Shown here piece after piece: positions 19,272 through 27,756 of a DNA stretch of 64,000 bases (position 1 is its first letter; every line of letters starts with the position of its first letter). The notes beneath the pieces were generated by a model. That model searched no databases and was not told the DNA's origin. It worked only from the letters and a program-made list of their open reading frames with translations. The stretch comes from Kiritimatiellia bacterium (GTDB lineage: Bacteria > Verrucomicrobiota > Kiritimatiellia > CAIVKH01): assembly GCA_023953695.1 (NCBI GenBank), contig JAMLJG010000009.1, positions 37,465-101,464 of the forward strand. Reading direction: 5' to 3'. A program made the position numbers and the translations under genes.

Positions 19272-20759
19272 TCAGCACGCCTCGATGGCCAAGAGATTGG
19301 CGCGGCCAGCCGGAAACAAAGCGGCCACGCGCGCAATCTCTTCTTTCAGAGGCTCCCCCTTCACGCGATCCGCAGCGCCCGCGAAAACGGCTCTCGCATC
19401 GTCAGCCGCCACCATGAGGATTCGCTCGCCCTCGTTCAGACGGAGGGTTGCCACGCGATACTCATTCGTATCGCCCGATCGCAGCGGCGCGCCCGCGACC
19501 AGTTCAACCGACTCCACCGCGCCACTCGCCCGTCTGCACAGCGCCGCAAAACACGAACCCGCAGCAGCCAGCGCAATCGAGTCATCGTTCAAATTGATCA
19601 CTCCATAGAGCAGCGAAATGGATTCCTCAGGAGGCAAATCGTTTGCGATCAGCGCGGAGAGACGGCGGAGAACGGCCCCCGGATCGCTCAAATCCACATA
19701 CACAGACGGAACCCCCGGCGCGCCGCCCGTCCCCTCCGCTAACGCATTGAGCGCAACGCTGATGAGGCTCGCGATCATGGACGCATTGCCCGAGGCGTAG
19801 GGAATCGAAGCCAGATAGAACGCAACGCGATCCTGATCCACCTCAAACACGCCCGCTGGCGCGCCGCCAATGTGCGCGGCCCGCAAATCGAAGCGATCGA
19901 ACACCGTCCGCGCGCGCGGCGGCGCAAAATCCAAATCCAGTCGCTGAGTATCGCGCGCGGATAACTCGCGACTCGTGCGGCGCAGCAACTCATGACGCGC
20001 CGCAAGCTCATCGTTGAGGCGGCGAATTTCTTCGAACGCCGCATTCTGCTGATAATACAGGTGAATAATGAGCGTGATCAGCACGCAAATGAGCAGCCAC
20101 ACGCAAAAAATCACGATCTGAACCATGCGCAATTTCATCGCCACCGTGCGCGCCGTAATGTCCACCCCCACAATGCCAAGGGTCACATCGTTCGCGCCGC
20201 GAATCGGGGCATAGCCGGATATGAGATCGGGATACGGCGGATCCGGGCTGATGTCGGGATCCGCAGACGGCCGATCCCACGCCTCGATCAGCGCGGGCAA
20301 GTCCGTGGCATCATAAGGCGCGCCGGGATCCTCGCTCGCCTCGTCTGGGCCAATCTTTCCATCGCCATCAAAGTCGCGCGCAGGGCCATCCACAACAAAC
20401 TCATACGCCGAAGGCGACGCATTCGGTCCCGTCGCCCGGCGCATCGTATAGATGAAGCGAATATCCGGGTTGCTTTCGATCTGCCGCGAAAGATAGCGCT
20501 GAATCTTCTCGAACCCCGGCGTGCCCATGTCCTCCGCACTCCGAATCTCGGGAAGCAACTCCGTATCTATGCCCGATGCCGTGGCAATCGCCACGCCCAT
20601 CGCGTGCAAGCGCACTTCATTGATAACCGCGCGCCGACTGACTACATAGAGAAAGAAGAAGGGCAGCAAAACAGCGAGCCACACCAACAGCGTGCCACCC
20701 CATGAAAGGCGGCGTGAAAATGCAGACTCGTTCTCCCGCTTGTTTTCCGCGTCACTCAC
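19272..20759 (-). CDS. Membrane sensor with periplasmic EF-hand loop and degenerate PP2C/SpoIIE-like domain
   Basis: About 495 residues. One TM helix near the N-terminus, a periplasmic sensor region, a second TM (VIFCVWLLICVLITLIIHLYY), a short coiled coil and a C-terminal domain whose SISLLYGVINLNDDSIALAAAGSCFAAL pattern resembles RsbU/SpoIIE phosphatases. The metal-binding Asp motifs (GDVxGHG, TDG) are not recognisable, so catalysis is doubtful. The sensor contains DFDGDGKIGPDE (nt 20340-20375), a textbook EF-hand calcium loop. Start GTG 20759 is chosen because an AAGGTGG-like site lies just upstream. Function unknown; a stress-response regulator is plausible. Confidence 0.65.
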   Translation of the reverse strand: MSDAENKRENESAFSRRLSWGGTLLVWLAVLLPFFFLYVVSRRAVINEVRLHAMGVAIATASGIDTELLPEIRSAEDMGTPGFEKIQRYLSRQIESNPDIRFIYTMRRATGPNASPSAYEFVVDGPARDFDGDGKIGPDEASEDPGAPYDATDLPALIEAWDRPSADPDISPDPPYPDLISGYAPIRGANDVTLGIVGVDITARTVAMKLRMVQIVIFCVWLLICVLITLIIHLYYQQNAAFEEIRRLNDELAARHELLRRTSRELSARDTQRLDLDFAPPRARTVFDRFDLRAAHIGGAPAGVFEVDQDRVAFYLASIPYASGNASMIASLISVALNALAEGTGGAPGVPSVYVDLSDPGAVLRRLSALIANDLPPEESISLLYGVINLNDDSIALAAAGSCFAALCRRASGAVESVELVAGAPLRSGDTNEYRVATLRLNEGERILMVAADDARAVFAGAADRVKGEPLKEEIARVAALFPAGRANLLAIEAC

Positions 20760-20877
20760 TTGAACCCCCACCTTTTACATCCACCGCGTCGCCAGACCCC
20801 TCTCTCAACCCCGGCCACTGAACCTCTCCTATAGCACGGCATCGCCGATGAAGGAAGAAACTTCCGAGCCAAGCGCA

Positions 20878-21537
20878 TCAATAAAAAGACGGCCCCAGCA
20901 AGGCGCGGGTCAGCGTGGCAATTTCTTCCACAGTGAAGGGGTTGTAGGGCTCGTCCTTGCATTTCAAGGCCCGACAAAACCGCTCGGACAATTCCGCATC
21001 GGACCAACCCGCGCAAAAAGCGAGCAGCTCGCGCTGCAGGGCATCCATCCCGACTGCGCGAAAGCGATCGTGCAGAATGTGCAACGCCAAATCGCGGATA
21101 TATTCCTTCTTCATCGCGCGCGCGAGGAAGGGCAGCGCGCGCACGAAGTGAATCGCCGCCAGCGCGCGCAAGGCCTCACCCTCTTGATCGGAATCCACAA
21201 ACCGCGCAACGGCGCGAAACGCCTCTTCGCCGCCGCATCGGCGCAGCGCCTCAATCAACGCGCGCGTCATCTGCGAGGGCGCAGACTCGCCGTTCAATTT
21301 ATTGGCAAGCAGCGTGGCCGCCTCGGGAATAGCGTCCACCGAGCACAACAAAACATCCGTGATCGAGCCGTCCATCAGCAAGCGCCGCAATACTGCCTCG
21401 CGAAAGAATTGTCCCTCGCCCTCGGAAAGCCCCGCGCGATACGCGCGCACGGCGGAGAGCCACTCGAAGTCCTCGCTGTAATAATTGTCGGCATCCAACG
21501 CTTGAAGGTCAGATAGGATTTCATCAGCGGTTTTCAT
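20878..21537 (-). CDS. Hypothetical alpha-helical (HEAT-like) protein
   Basis: A 219-residue soluble protein with no signal peptide. It is rich in paired amphipathic helices with Ala/Leu/Arg periodicity (for example RALAAIHFVRALPFLARAMKKEYIRDLALHIL), suggesting HEAT-type repeats and a scaffolding role. I do not recognise a named family. ATG 21537 (MKTADEILSDLQ) is preferred over the upstream in-frame start. Divergent from the uridylyltransferase gene 64 bp away. Confidence 0.6.
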   Translation of the reverse strand: MKTADEILSDLQALDADNYYSEDFEWLSAVRAYRAGLSEGEGQFFREAVLRRLLMDGSITDVLLCSVDAIPEAATLLANKLNGESAPSQMTRALIEALRRCGGEEAFRAVARFVDSDQEGEALRALAAIHFVRALPFLARAMKKEYIRDLALHILHDRFRAVGMDALQRELLAFCAGWSDAELSERFCRALKCKDEPYNPFTVEEIATLTRALLGPSFY

Positions 21538-21601
21538 GTGAAGCGCTCGCTCAAGATTTATCAGCCTGACAAACAAAGCTGAAGTTCGCTATGCTAGGCG
21601 C

Positions 21602-23002
21602 ATGAGCAATCCGATGGAAGCCGCATTGCGCAAGATGGAACAGGATGGCGCCTCGCCCGCCGCGCGCGAGGCGTTTCGCCACGCTTTTCTGCGCGTGAAA
21701 GCCGGAGAAACCGGCTTCATCCCCGAAGATTCGCTCATTCCCGTCAGAACGCTTCCCACCGCCGCAGAAGCAGCCATCCACCGCGCCACCGGTGAGCGCG
21801 CGCTGGCGCAGACCGTCATCCTCAAACTCAACGGCGGCTTGGGAACCAGCATGGGCCTCGACAAGGCAAAGTCCCTGCTCCCCGTGAAAAACGGCCTCAC
21901 CTTCCTCGACCTCATCGCCCGCCAAGTGCTGCACGCCCGCAAAACCCTCGGCATCCCGCTCCCCCTCCTCCTGATGAACAGCTTCAGCACCGAGGTGGAC
22001 ACACTCGCCGCCCTCGCCGCTTATCCCGAACTCGCCCAGCAGGCCGCCCCGCTCTCCTTTCTCCAGAACCGCATTCCCAAACTGCGCGCCGACACACTGG
22101 AGCCCATCTCGTGGCCCGCCGATCCCGCAAAAGAATGGTGCCCGCCCGGACACGGCGATCTATACGCAGCGCTCGCAGGCTCCGGCACCCTCGCCCGCCT
22201 TCTCGATGCCGGCATTCGCTACGCCTTCATCTCCAATGCGGACAACCTCGGCGCAGGACTCGATGTGGATATTCTCGGATTCCTCGTCGCATCCGGCGCC
22301 CCCTTCCTGATGGAAGCCACCGAACGAACCGGCGCCGATCGCAAAGGCGGGCACCTCGCCAGTCGGCGCGATGGCGGCCTGCTCCTTCGCGAATCCGCTC
22401 AGTGCCCCGAGCACGAATTGGAACAATTCCAAGACATCACCCACCACCGCTACTTCAACACCAACAACCTCTGGCTCGACCTCGCCGCACTGCACGCATT
22501 CATGCAAAAGACCGGCGCCCCACCCGACCTGCCCGTGATGATCAACCGCAAAACCGTTGACCCGCGCGACCCCAACTCGCCGCCCGTCCTCCAACTCGAA
22601 ACCGCCATGGGCAGCGCCCTGGCCATTCTGCCCGGCGCACAAGTCATCGAAATCCCGCGCACCCGCTTTTCGCCCGTCAAAACAACCGACGACCTCCTCA
22701 CCCTCTGGTCCGATGCCTATACCCTGGGCAACGACGCACGCCTCCTCCTCGACCCGCGCCGCAACGGCAAACCGCCCACCGTCAAACTCGATCCCCGCCA
22801 CTACAAACTCTGGCCCGACTTCTCCGCCCGCTTCGCCAATGGCGCCCCCTCCCTCCTCCACTGCGAATCCCTCACCGTCCACGGCGACATCACATTCGGC
22901 GAAGACGTCAAAGTCATCGGCCACGTCACCGTCCAACCCGCAGGTCCCGACCCCGCCCTCGCCGAACACCGCGCCCTCACCCCCACCACGCGCACCCTCT
23001 AG
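21602..23002 (+). CDS. UTP--glucose-1-phosphate uridylyltransferase (UGP2 type)
   Basis: A 466-residue enzyme of the eukaryote-like UDPGP family that makes UDP-glucose. The signature LKLNGGLGTSMGLDKAKSLLPVKNGLTFLDL binds nucleotide and metal. PGHGDLYAALAGSG and FISNADNLGAGLDVDIL follow, with a C-terminal left-handed beta-helix segment. Bacteria with this form include PVC and bifidobacteria. UDP-glucose is the substrate of GalE, encoded at 30-31 kb. Confidence 0.9.
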   Translation: MSNPMEAALRKMEQDGASPAAREAFRHAFLRVKAGETGFIPEDSLIPVRTLPTAAEAAIHRATGERALAQTVILKLNGGLGTSMGLDKAKSLLPVKNGLTFLDLIARQVLHARKTLGIPLPLLLMNSFSTEVDTLAALAAYPELAQQAAPLSFLQNRIPKLRADTLEPISWPADPAKEWCPPGHGDLYAALAGSGTLARLLDAGIRYAFISNADNLGAGLDVDILGFLVASGAPFLMEATERTGADRKGGHLASRRDGGLLLRESAQCPEHELEQFQDITHHRYFNTNNLWLDLAALHAFMQKTGAPPDLPVMINRKTVDPRDPNSPPVLQLETAMGSALAILPGAQVIEIPRTRFSPVKTTDDLLTLWSDAYTLGNDARLLLDPRRNGKPPTVKLDPRHYKLWPDFSARFANGAPSLLHCESLTVHGDITFGEDVKVIGHVTVQPAGPDPALAEHRALTPTTRTL

Positions 23003-23013
23003 CAAAGCAACCC

Positions 23014-23955
23014 TCACTCGCCGTGCACGCGCGCGTGGTCGTGATACGGCTCCAAGTGCGTGTTGACATTCGCCCCCGGCCCCAGCCGCGCCTCAATCGC
23101 ATCCTCGATCTCCGTCGCCTGCGCGTGAGCCAGCCAAAGCGGCGTTTCATCGGGAAAAAGCAAATGCACCTCCATCCAAATGTGGCGGCCCGCGCGCCGG
23201 TGCTTCAGCTCGTGATATTTCACCGCATACCGCGCCGCCTCCGCATCGAGAATCTCGCGCGCAACCCGATCCACCTCCGGATCCGCCTCATCCATCAACC
23301 CCCGAAACGCGCGGCGCATCAACCGGATGCCCGACCACAAAATATTCAACGCCACCAGAATCGCGCAAATCGGATCGAACGGCTCCCACCCCGTCCACCA
23401 CGCCAACAACAACCCCGCCAGCACCCCCAAACTCGTCCAACTATCCGTCAACACATGGCGCCCATTCGCCTCGACAATCAGCGACCCCACCTTGCGCCCG
23501 CGCCACACGAGAAACCCGCCCAGCGCCCCATTGATCGCAAACGCCGCCACCGTCAACCACAACCCCGCCGAAAGATGCTCCAGCGCCAACCCGCCCAACC
23601 ACTTGAGAACCGACTCGTAAATAATGTAGAGCCCCGCCAGAACAATCAGCGCCCCCTCGAACCCCGCCGAAAAGAAATCAATCTTGTCGTGCCCATACGG
23701 ATGATTGCGATCCGCCGGCTGCGCGGAATACCACAAACTGAACAGCGCAAACCCCACCGCCACATTGTGAACAACCGACTCCGCCGCATCCGAAAAAATC
23801 GCCGCAGACCCCGTGATGAAAAATGCATAGCACTTCATCGCCAGCATCAACACCCCCACCGCCAGCGAAAGCCACATCACCCACAGGCCCGCCTCCCGCC
23901 GCGCACCCCTCGCGCGCGCCGAACCCGCTTCCAACGATTGGAAATTGCCAGCCAT
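23014..23955 (-). CDS. Cation diffusion facilitator transporter
   Basis: A 313-residue CDF-family divalent metal exporter. TM2 motif IFSDAAESVVHNVAVG and PADRNHPYGHDKIDFFSAGFEGALI identify the subgroup. The TM5 metal site is HVLTD and the C-terminal cytoplasmic domain follows. The start codon is uncertain: the first ATG (23955) lies inside a palindrome array, so residues NFQSLEA are encoded by a TTCCAACGATTGGAA unit. Convergent with the uridylyltransferase gene, 11 bp apart. Confidence 0.88.
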   Translation of the reverse strand: MAGNFQSLEAGSARARGARREAGLWVMWLSLAVGVLMLAMKCYAFFITGSAAIFSDAAESVVHNVAVGFALFSLWYSAQPADRNHPYGHDKIDFFSAGFEGALIVLAGLYIIYESVLKWLGGLALEHLSAGLWLTVAAFAINGALGGFLVWRGRKVGSLIVEANGRHVLTDSWTSLGVLAGLLLAWWTGWEPFDPICAILVALNILWSGIRLMRRAFRGLMDEADPEVDRVAREILDAEAARYAVKYHELKHRRAGRHIWMEVHLLFPDETPLWLAHAQATEIEDAIEARLGPGANVNTHLEPYHDHARVHGE

Positions 23956-24037
23956 GAACCTTCCAAGCCCTGGAACGTTGGCCCCGAAACTTCCAACCCT
24001 TGGAAGTCACTCGCGAGCCAGGTTCCAATCCTTGGAA
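23929..24037. repeat. Palindrome cluster B (4 copies)
   Basis: Copies at 23929-23943, 23961-23975, 23991-24005 and 24023-24037. Cores are CGA, GCC, CCC and TCC; the second copy has one arm mismatch. Start-to-start distances are 32, 30 and 32 bp. The first copy lies inside the 5' end of the CDF gene; the rest are between it and the ABC permease gene. Confidence 0.92.
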
Positions 24038-24078
24038 GTAGTAGCGCGAATTGCGCCATTCGCCAAGCGAACCCTGCG

Positions 24079-25818
24079 CTACTCCTCGATCTCATCCGCA
24101 TCATCGTGCGAATGATCGTGCTTATGTTTGTGCCTGGTGGTGTTGCTGCGATCCTTCTCCGAAAGCGAGAAGTCATCCTGCTTAAAGGAAACCGTGCACT
24201 CGCCTTCGCGCTTCCGGACAATACGCACCAACTCGGCGCCCGCCAGCCAGGCCTCGTCGAGAACGGGCACCACCTCATCATCCGGCAAATCATCGGCGGG
24301 GAAGCGCAGATAGATGGGCACAACATTCAGGTGGCGTGATCTCTGCATACCGCGGAAGTCAAAGTTGAACGATTGCTCCGGCATGACGACTTCGCCGCGC
24401 TCGGTATTGCAAAGAACATAGAAGACATCGTTGGCCTGGGAATCTCCCGAGAAGCGATTCGCGCCTTTCGGTTGGCGCTCATAAAAGCGGTTGAGCGTGG
24501 TGCGGCGCAGGCCCACGAGCGCCCCGGAGGGAACCGCAGACACCTCGCTGATCACCTCTTCAGTGGAGCCTTCGCGATACTGATCTCCGCGCGCCAATTT
24601 GAAGCGATGGTCCACTTCCAAATGGCTCACGATCACATCGGCTTCGCCCTCGAGTGTTCCGCGGGCCGTCATCAGCTCCATAAAGCGGTGCATCGGCAGC
24701 GAGAGGATCGGCGAGGTGTTAACGGTGCTGGAGCGGTCGCCGATCACGCGAAGGTTCGGGAACAATTCCTCAATCCTTTTAGTTTCCCATGCGGATCGCC
24801 CGAAGGAAGAGGATTGCATATTGGTGTTCCCGACGGGCTCTTCTCCAGCCACGAGGAAGCGCGAGCGCAGACTCGAGATGCGCGCCTCATAGGTCGCGGG
24901 CACGCCCTCAACCTCGACCGCCGTGGAAATACGCTGCGTCGGCTCGCCTCTTCCGCCCCGATCTGAACTGGAATATGCGTTCAAGAATCGGTTGTCAATT
25001 TTGACGGAGAGCGCATCGCAGTCCACGGCCGAAGCAGAGGGTGGCGCGCTCGGCAGACTCATGAAATCGTAGGGCCACCACGAATTGCACGCGAGCATGA
25101 GCGCAATGCCCAGCCCCGCGATGGCCGCGCTGACGGACGTTCGGCGGCTTCGATACTGAATGCCAATGACCAGCGCGCTGGTGATCACAAGAAGCAGATT
25201 CGACACGATGGTTCGAGACATCGTGAGCGAGAAGGATTGCACCATAAAATTCTCAACCCCGCGAAGAAAGAGTCTACTGAGATACGCCGCGACGGAGATG
25301 ACGCTAATGCCGACGTAAATTGCGACGCCTGTAATCGCAAAGCGCGCAAAGTTAAGCGTGAGCGCGGCAAGCGCAAAGATCGGCAAAACTCCCAACAACG
25401 AATTGAAGGCAATCTCCGGCGACACGCGAGCCACATCGCGCAGCGGCACATGGCTGGCCAACATGACCATCAATTCGACCGCAATCGGGAAGAGCACGAG
25501 CGCCACAAGAATGAACAGCGTCTTGGACTTCAACAACAGCCGACGGGGAATCGGCCGCGTGAACCAAAATGCCGTTGTGCCGACTTGCGGTTCGTCGTGA
25601 ACCAGGAACGGGATCATCACCAGAAGCAGCAGGAACTGCAACACGGGCAGAACAAAGGAAATGATCTGAAAGGCCGCCTGTGCCGCCTGGTCGTCGGGCG
25701 CCGCCTTGGCGCCAAAGCCCACAAGCAAGCCCTCGGCCAATACGAGAACGATCCAAAACCCGAGCAGCCAGCGCGCATGGCGCGCGTCCTTTTTAATATG
25801 ATGCAGAAGCAGGCTCAT
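24079..25818 (-). CDS. ABC transporter permease (ABC-2 type) with His-rich tail
   Basis: A 579-residue membrane protein. The first ~250 residues hold six or more hydrophobic helices in ABC-2 style, with a TTAFWFTRPIPRRLLLKSK loop typical of ABC-2 exporters. The remainder is a large soluble region. The C-terminus is TRHKHKHDHSHDDADEIEE, a His/Asp-rich stretch able to bind metal. It is encoded immediately after the ATPase with a 4-bp overlap, under a GntR regulator as in ytr-type operons. Substrate unknown. Confidence 0.75.
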   Translation of the reverse strand: MSLLLHHIKKDARHARWLLGFWIVLVLAEGLLVGFGAKAAPDDQAAQAAFQIISFVLPVLQFLLLLVMIPFLVHDEPQVGTTAFWFTRPIPRRLLLKSKTLFILVALVLFPIAVELMVMLASHVPLRDVARVSPEIAFNSLLGVLPIFALAALTLNFARFAITGVAIYVGISVISVAAYLSRLFLRGVENFMVQSFSLTMSRTIVSNLLLVITSALVIGIQYRSRRTSVSAAIAGLGIALMLACNSWWPYDFMSLPSAPPSASAVDCDALSVKIDNRFLNAYSSSDRGGRGEPTQRISTAVEVEGVPATYEARISSLRSRFLVAGEEPVGNTNMQSSSFGRSAWETKRIEELFPNLRVIGDRSSTVNTSPILSLPMHRFMELMTARGTLEGEADVIVSHLEVDHRFKLARGDQYREGSTEEVISEVSAVPSGALVGLRRTTLNRFYERQPKGANRFSGDSQANDVFYVLCNTERGEVVMPEQSFNFDFRGMQRSRHLNVVPIYLRFPADDLPDDEVVPVLDEAWLAGAELVRIVRKREGECTVSFKQDDFSLSEKDRSNTTRHKHKHDHSHDDADEIEE

Positions 25819-26741
25819 GCCACACCTCGCTCATTCTGCATTCGCCCCTGGCGAGTCAACGTGAGAAAGATATCGCGCAACCCCATGGGACTCACCGTCA
25901 GTTCCGCGCCAGCCGGAAAGAGGCGATGCAACGCCTCCACGCGCTCAGGCGAATCGGCGGCGGAATCCACAAATCGAATGGTGCGTCCGCTCGATTCCGG
26001 CAAGAGGCATTCGGCGGGAAGATTCGGTTGCGCAGACGTCTCACCCGCCAGAACCACCTCCACCTTCTTGTAGCGGCGCTGCAATTGAGCCACGGGGTCG
26101 CAAACGGTCAGCACGCCGTCGTTGAGGAATCCAACCCAGCTCGCAAGACGCTCAACTTCATCAATATCGTGCGACGAAACAAAGACCGTCCACTTCTCCT
26201 GTGCGGTGAGTTCGAGAACTCCGCGAATGAACTCATCGCGCACCAACGGATCGAGGCCGCTGAAAGGTTCATCCAAGACAAGGAGGCGCGGGCGATACGC
26301 GAGCGAAGAAAGCAGCGATGCCTTCATCTTCATGCCGCGCGAGAGGTGGCGCAGCTTGCGATCCACCGGCAAATCGAATTGCTTCAACAGCGCGGCGCAA
26401 AACGCATCGTCCCACGTCGGATACCACGGCTTGCAGTAGGCGAGCAATTGCCCAACCGTCATCCACTCAGGCATTTTTTGATTCTCGGAGACATACCCAA
26501 TCTGCGCCATGATCTCGGGTCGCACATGGGTGATGGACGCACCCAGCACCGTGCCCTCGCCGGACGAGGGCCGCAAAATGTTCATCAACATTTTGATCGT
26601 AGTCGTCTTGCCGGCGCCGTTGGGCCCGAGAAACGCAAACACGCTGCCCATCGGCACGCGCAGGTTAAGCTGGTTCACCGCAGTCTTCTTTCGGAAGCGC
26701 CGCGTGAGACCGCGTGTTTCAATCGCTAACTCTCCGCTCAT
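25815..26741 (-). CDS. ABC transporter ATP-binding protein
   Basis: A 308-residue ABC exporter ATPase. Walker A FLGPNGAGKTTTIKML, Q-loop IGYVSENQKMP, signature LSRGMKMKASLLSSLAY (variant of LSGGQ), Walker B LLVLDEPFSGLDP, and switch His in SSHDIDEVERLA. This spelling is that of GntR-linked antibiotic or envelope-stress exporters (YtrB/BcrA group). Start ATG 26741 (MSGELAIETRGL) overlaps the regulator stop by 23 bp. Confidence 0.92.
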   Translation of the reverse strand: MSGELAIETRGLTRRFRKKTAVNQLNLRVPMGSVFAFLGPNGAGKTTTIKMLMNILRPSSGEGTVLGASITHVRPEIMAQIGYVSENQKMPEWMTVGQLLAYCKPWYPTWDDAFCAALLKQFDLPVDRKLRHLSRGMKMKASLLSSLAYRPRLLVLDEPFSGLDPLVRDEFIRGVLELTAQEKWTVFVSSHDIDEVERLASWVGFLNDGVLTVCDPVAQLQRRYKKVEVVLAGETSAQPNLPAECLLPESSGRTIRFVDSAADSPERVEALHRLFPAGAELTVSPMGLRDIFLTLTRQGRMQNERGVA

Positions 26742-27111
26742 TCTCTTTTTCCTCCTTGAGCAACTCTGAAATGCGTTCAACCGAAATGCCGAGCAAACGC
26801 GCATCGGCAAGAAGCGACTGAACCCGCTTACGAATCAATTGGGTGCGCACAGCTTCGACCGCACTCGCACTCGGCAAGGCCGCGACCGGTTGCTCATCGT
26901 CGCCCACCAACCAGCCCGCATTGCGGAGCGCAGCAAACGCATCGCGCACCGTCTCCGGGTGAACGCGCAACTCCGTCGCAACCACTCGCCAACCGGGCAC
27001 GTGCGAAGCGGCCGGAAGTTGGCGCGACAAGATCGCGCGCTGAATCGCAGCCTCAAGCTGCGGACCCGCCGGATCGCCATGCGAAAATGCTATGGAAAAG
27101 GGCAACACAAC
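26719..27111 (-). CDS. GntR family regulator (YtrA type)
   Basis: A short GntR regulator with N-terminal winged helix (PQLEAAIQRAILSRQL, then VVATELRVHPETVRDAFAALRNAGWL) and a small C-terminal helical region. It lacks the large effector domain, as in YtrA. It is the first gene of the exporter operon and probably represses it. The start is uncertain: GTG 27111 fits the family's N-terminus; a TTG at 27135 is possible. Confidence 0.82.
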   Translation of the reverse strand, partial: VVLPFSIAFSHGDPAGPQLEAAIQRAILSRQLPAASHVPGWRVVATELRVHPETVRDAFAALRNAGWLVGDDEQPVAALPSASAVEAVRTQLIRKRVQSLLADARLLGISVERISELLKEEKENERRVSD

Positions 27112-27200
27112 TACACCGTTACGCGAAATTCGCAAATTTCTGAATGGATATCCAGACCATTAAGCGAGTAAGCGCATTCTATGCTCACCCCTCGTCATAA

Positions 27201-27287
27201 AGACAGGGCGGCTTGGCCCACTGTGCCGCCAACCCCACTCACTCATGCTCTCACCCACAAAGGTAGGGCGGTTTGGCTCAAACCGCC
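27201..27287. repeat. REP-like palindromic repeat, two copies
   Basis: Copy at 27260-27287 reads AAGGTAGGGCGGTTTGGCTC then AAACCGCC, with inverted arms GGCGGTTT/AAACCGCC. A diverged copy lies at 27201-27230. A third is at 53267-53296. The second copy supplies the stop of a truncated IS110 ORF. Confidence 0.7.
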
Positions 27288-27397
27288 GCCACTCGCCCCG
27301 GCGATACCCCTTCGCTCAGCGCCCGAATGCTTCCGGCTTCGTCCACGACGCACACGACCGAGTAGCGTTTGTGGGAGTCTATTCCTATACTGTTCAT
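27278..27397 (-). mobile_element. IS110-family transposase N-terminal remnant
   Basis: A 39-residue fragment starting MNSIGIDSHKRYSVVCVVDE, which matches the opening of the DEDD (RuvC-like) domain of IS110 transposases, including the first catalytic Asp. It runs into a REP-like repeat and stops; the rest of the transposase is absent. Non-functional. Confidence 0.65.
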
Positions 27398-27514
27398 GGC
27401 GGTTACCTCCGTGCTACCTCGCGGGCCACCATGGCCGCGCCTCAGTAGCCTGATGGGCATTATGCGCCGCATCTCCGGAGCTCTAACCGCCTTTCATGCT
27501 ATCTGACCCTGTGT

Positions 27515-27700
27515 ATGTTGTATTGCGCGTGGCAGCGGGGCTGCAACGAGAACCTCAACGGCTTGCCGCGGCAATACTTTCCCAAGGATAGAGATTTTCG
27601 AACGATAACGACGGTCGAGCCGCAGCGCGTTGAAGCGCGCCTAAATGCACGACCCAGGAAACGGCTCGGCTACCAGTCGCCAATCGTACTCATAAAGCGT
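27515..27700 (+). mobile_element. IS30-family transposase C-terminal remnant
   Basis: About 60 residues containing CAWQRGCNENLNGLPRQYFP and ARPRKRLGYQSP, the diagnostic C-terminal end of IS30 DDE transposases, including the catalytic Glu in the NEN motif. The N-terminal two-thirds is absent and no intact terminal repeats are seen. It lies head-to-head with the IS110 scrap between the exporter operon and recA. Confidence 0.75.
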
Positions 27701-27756
27701 TTCTTTCACCTGTACCTTGATTCACAGGCTTGGAAAAGCAACGCCAGACAATCGCG

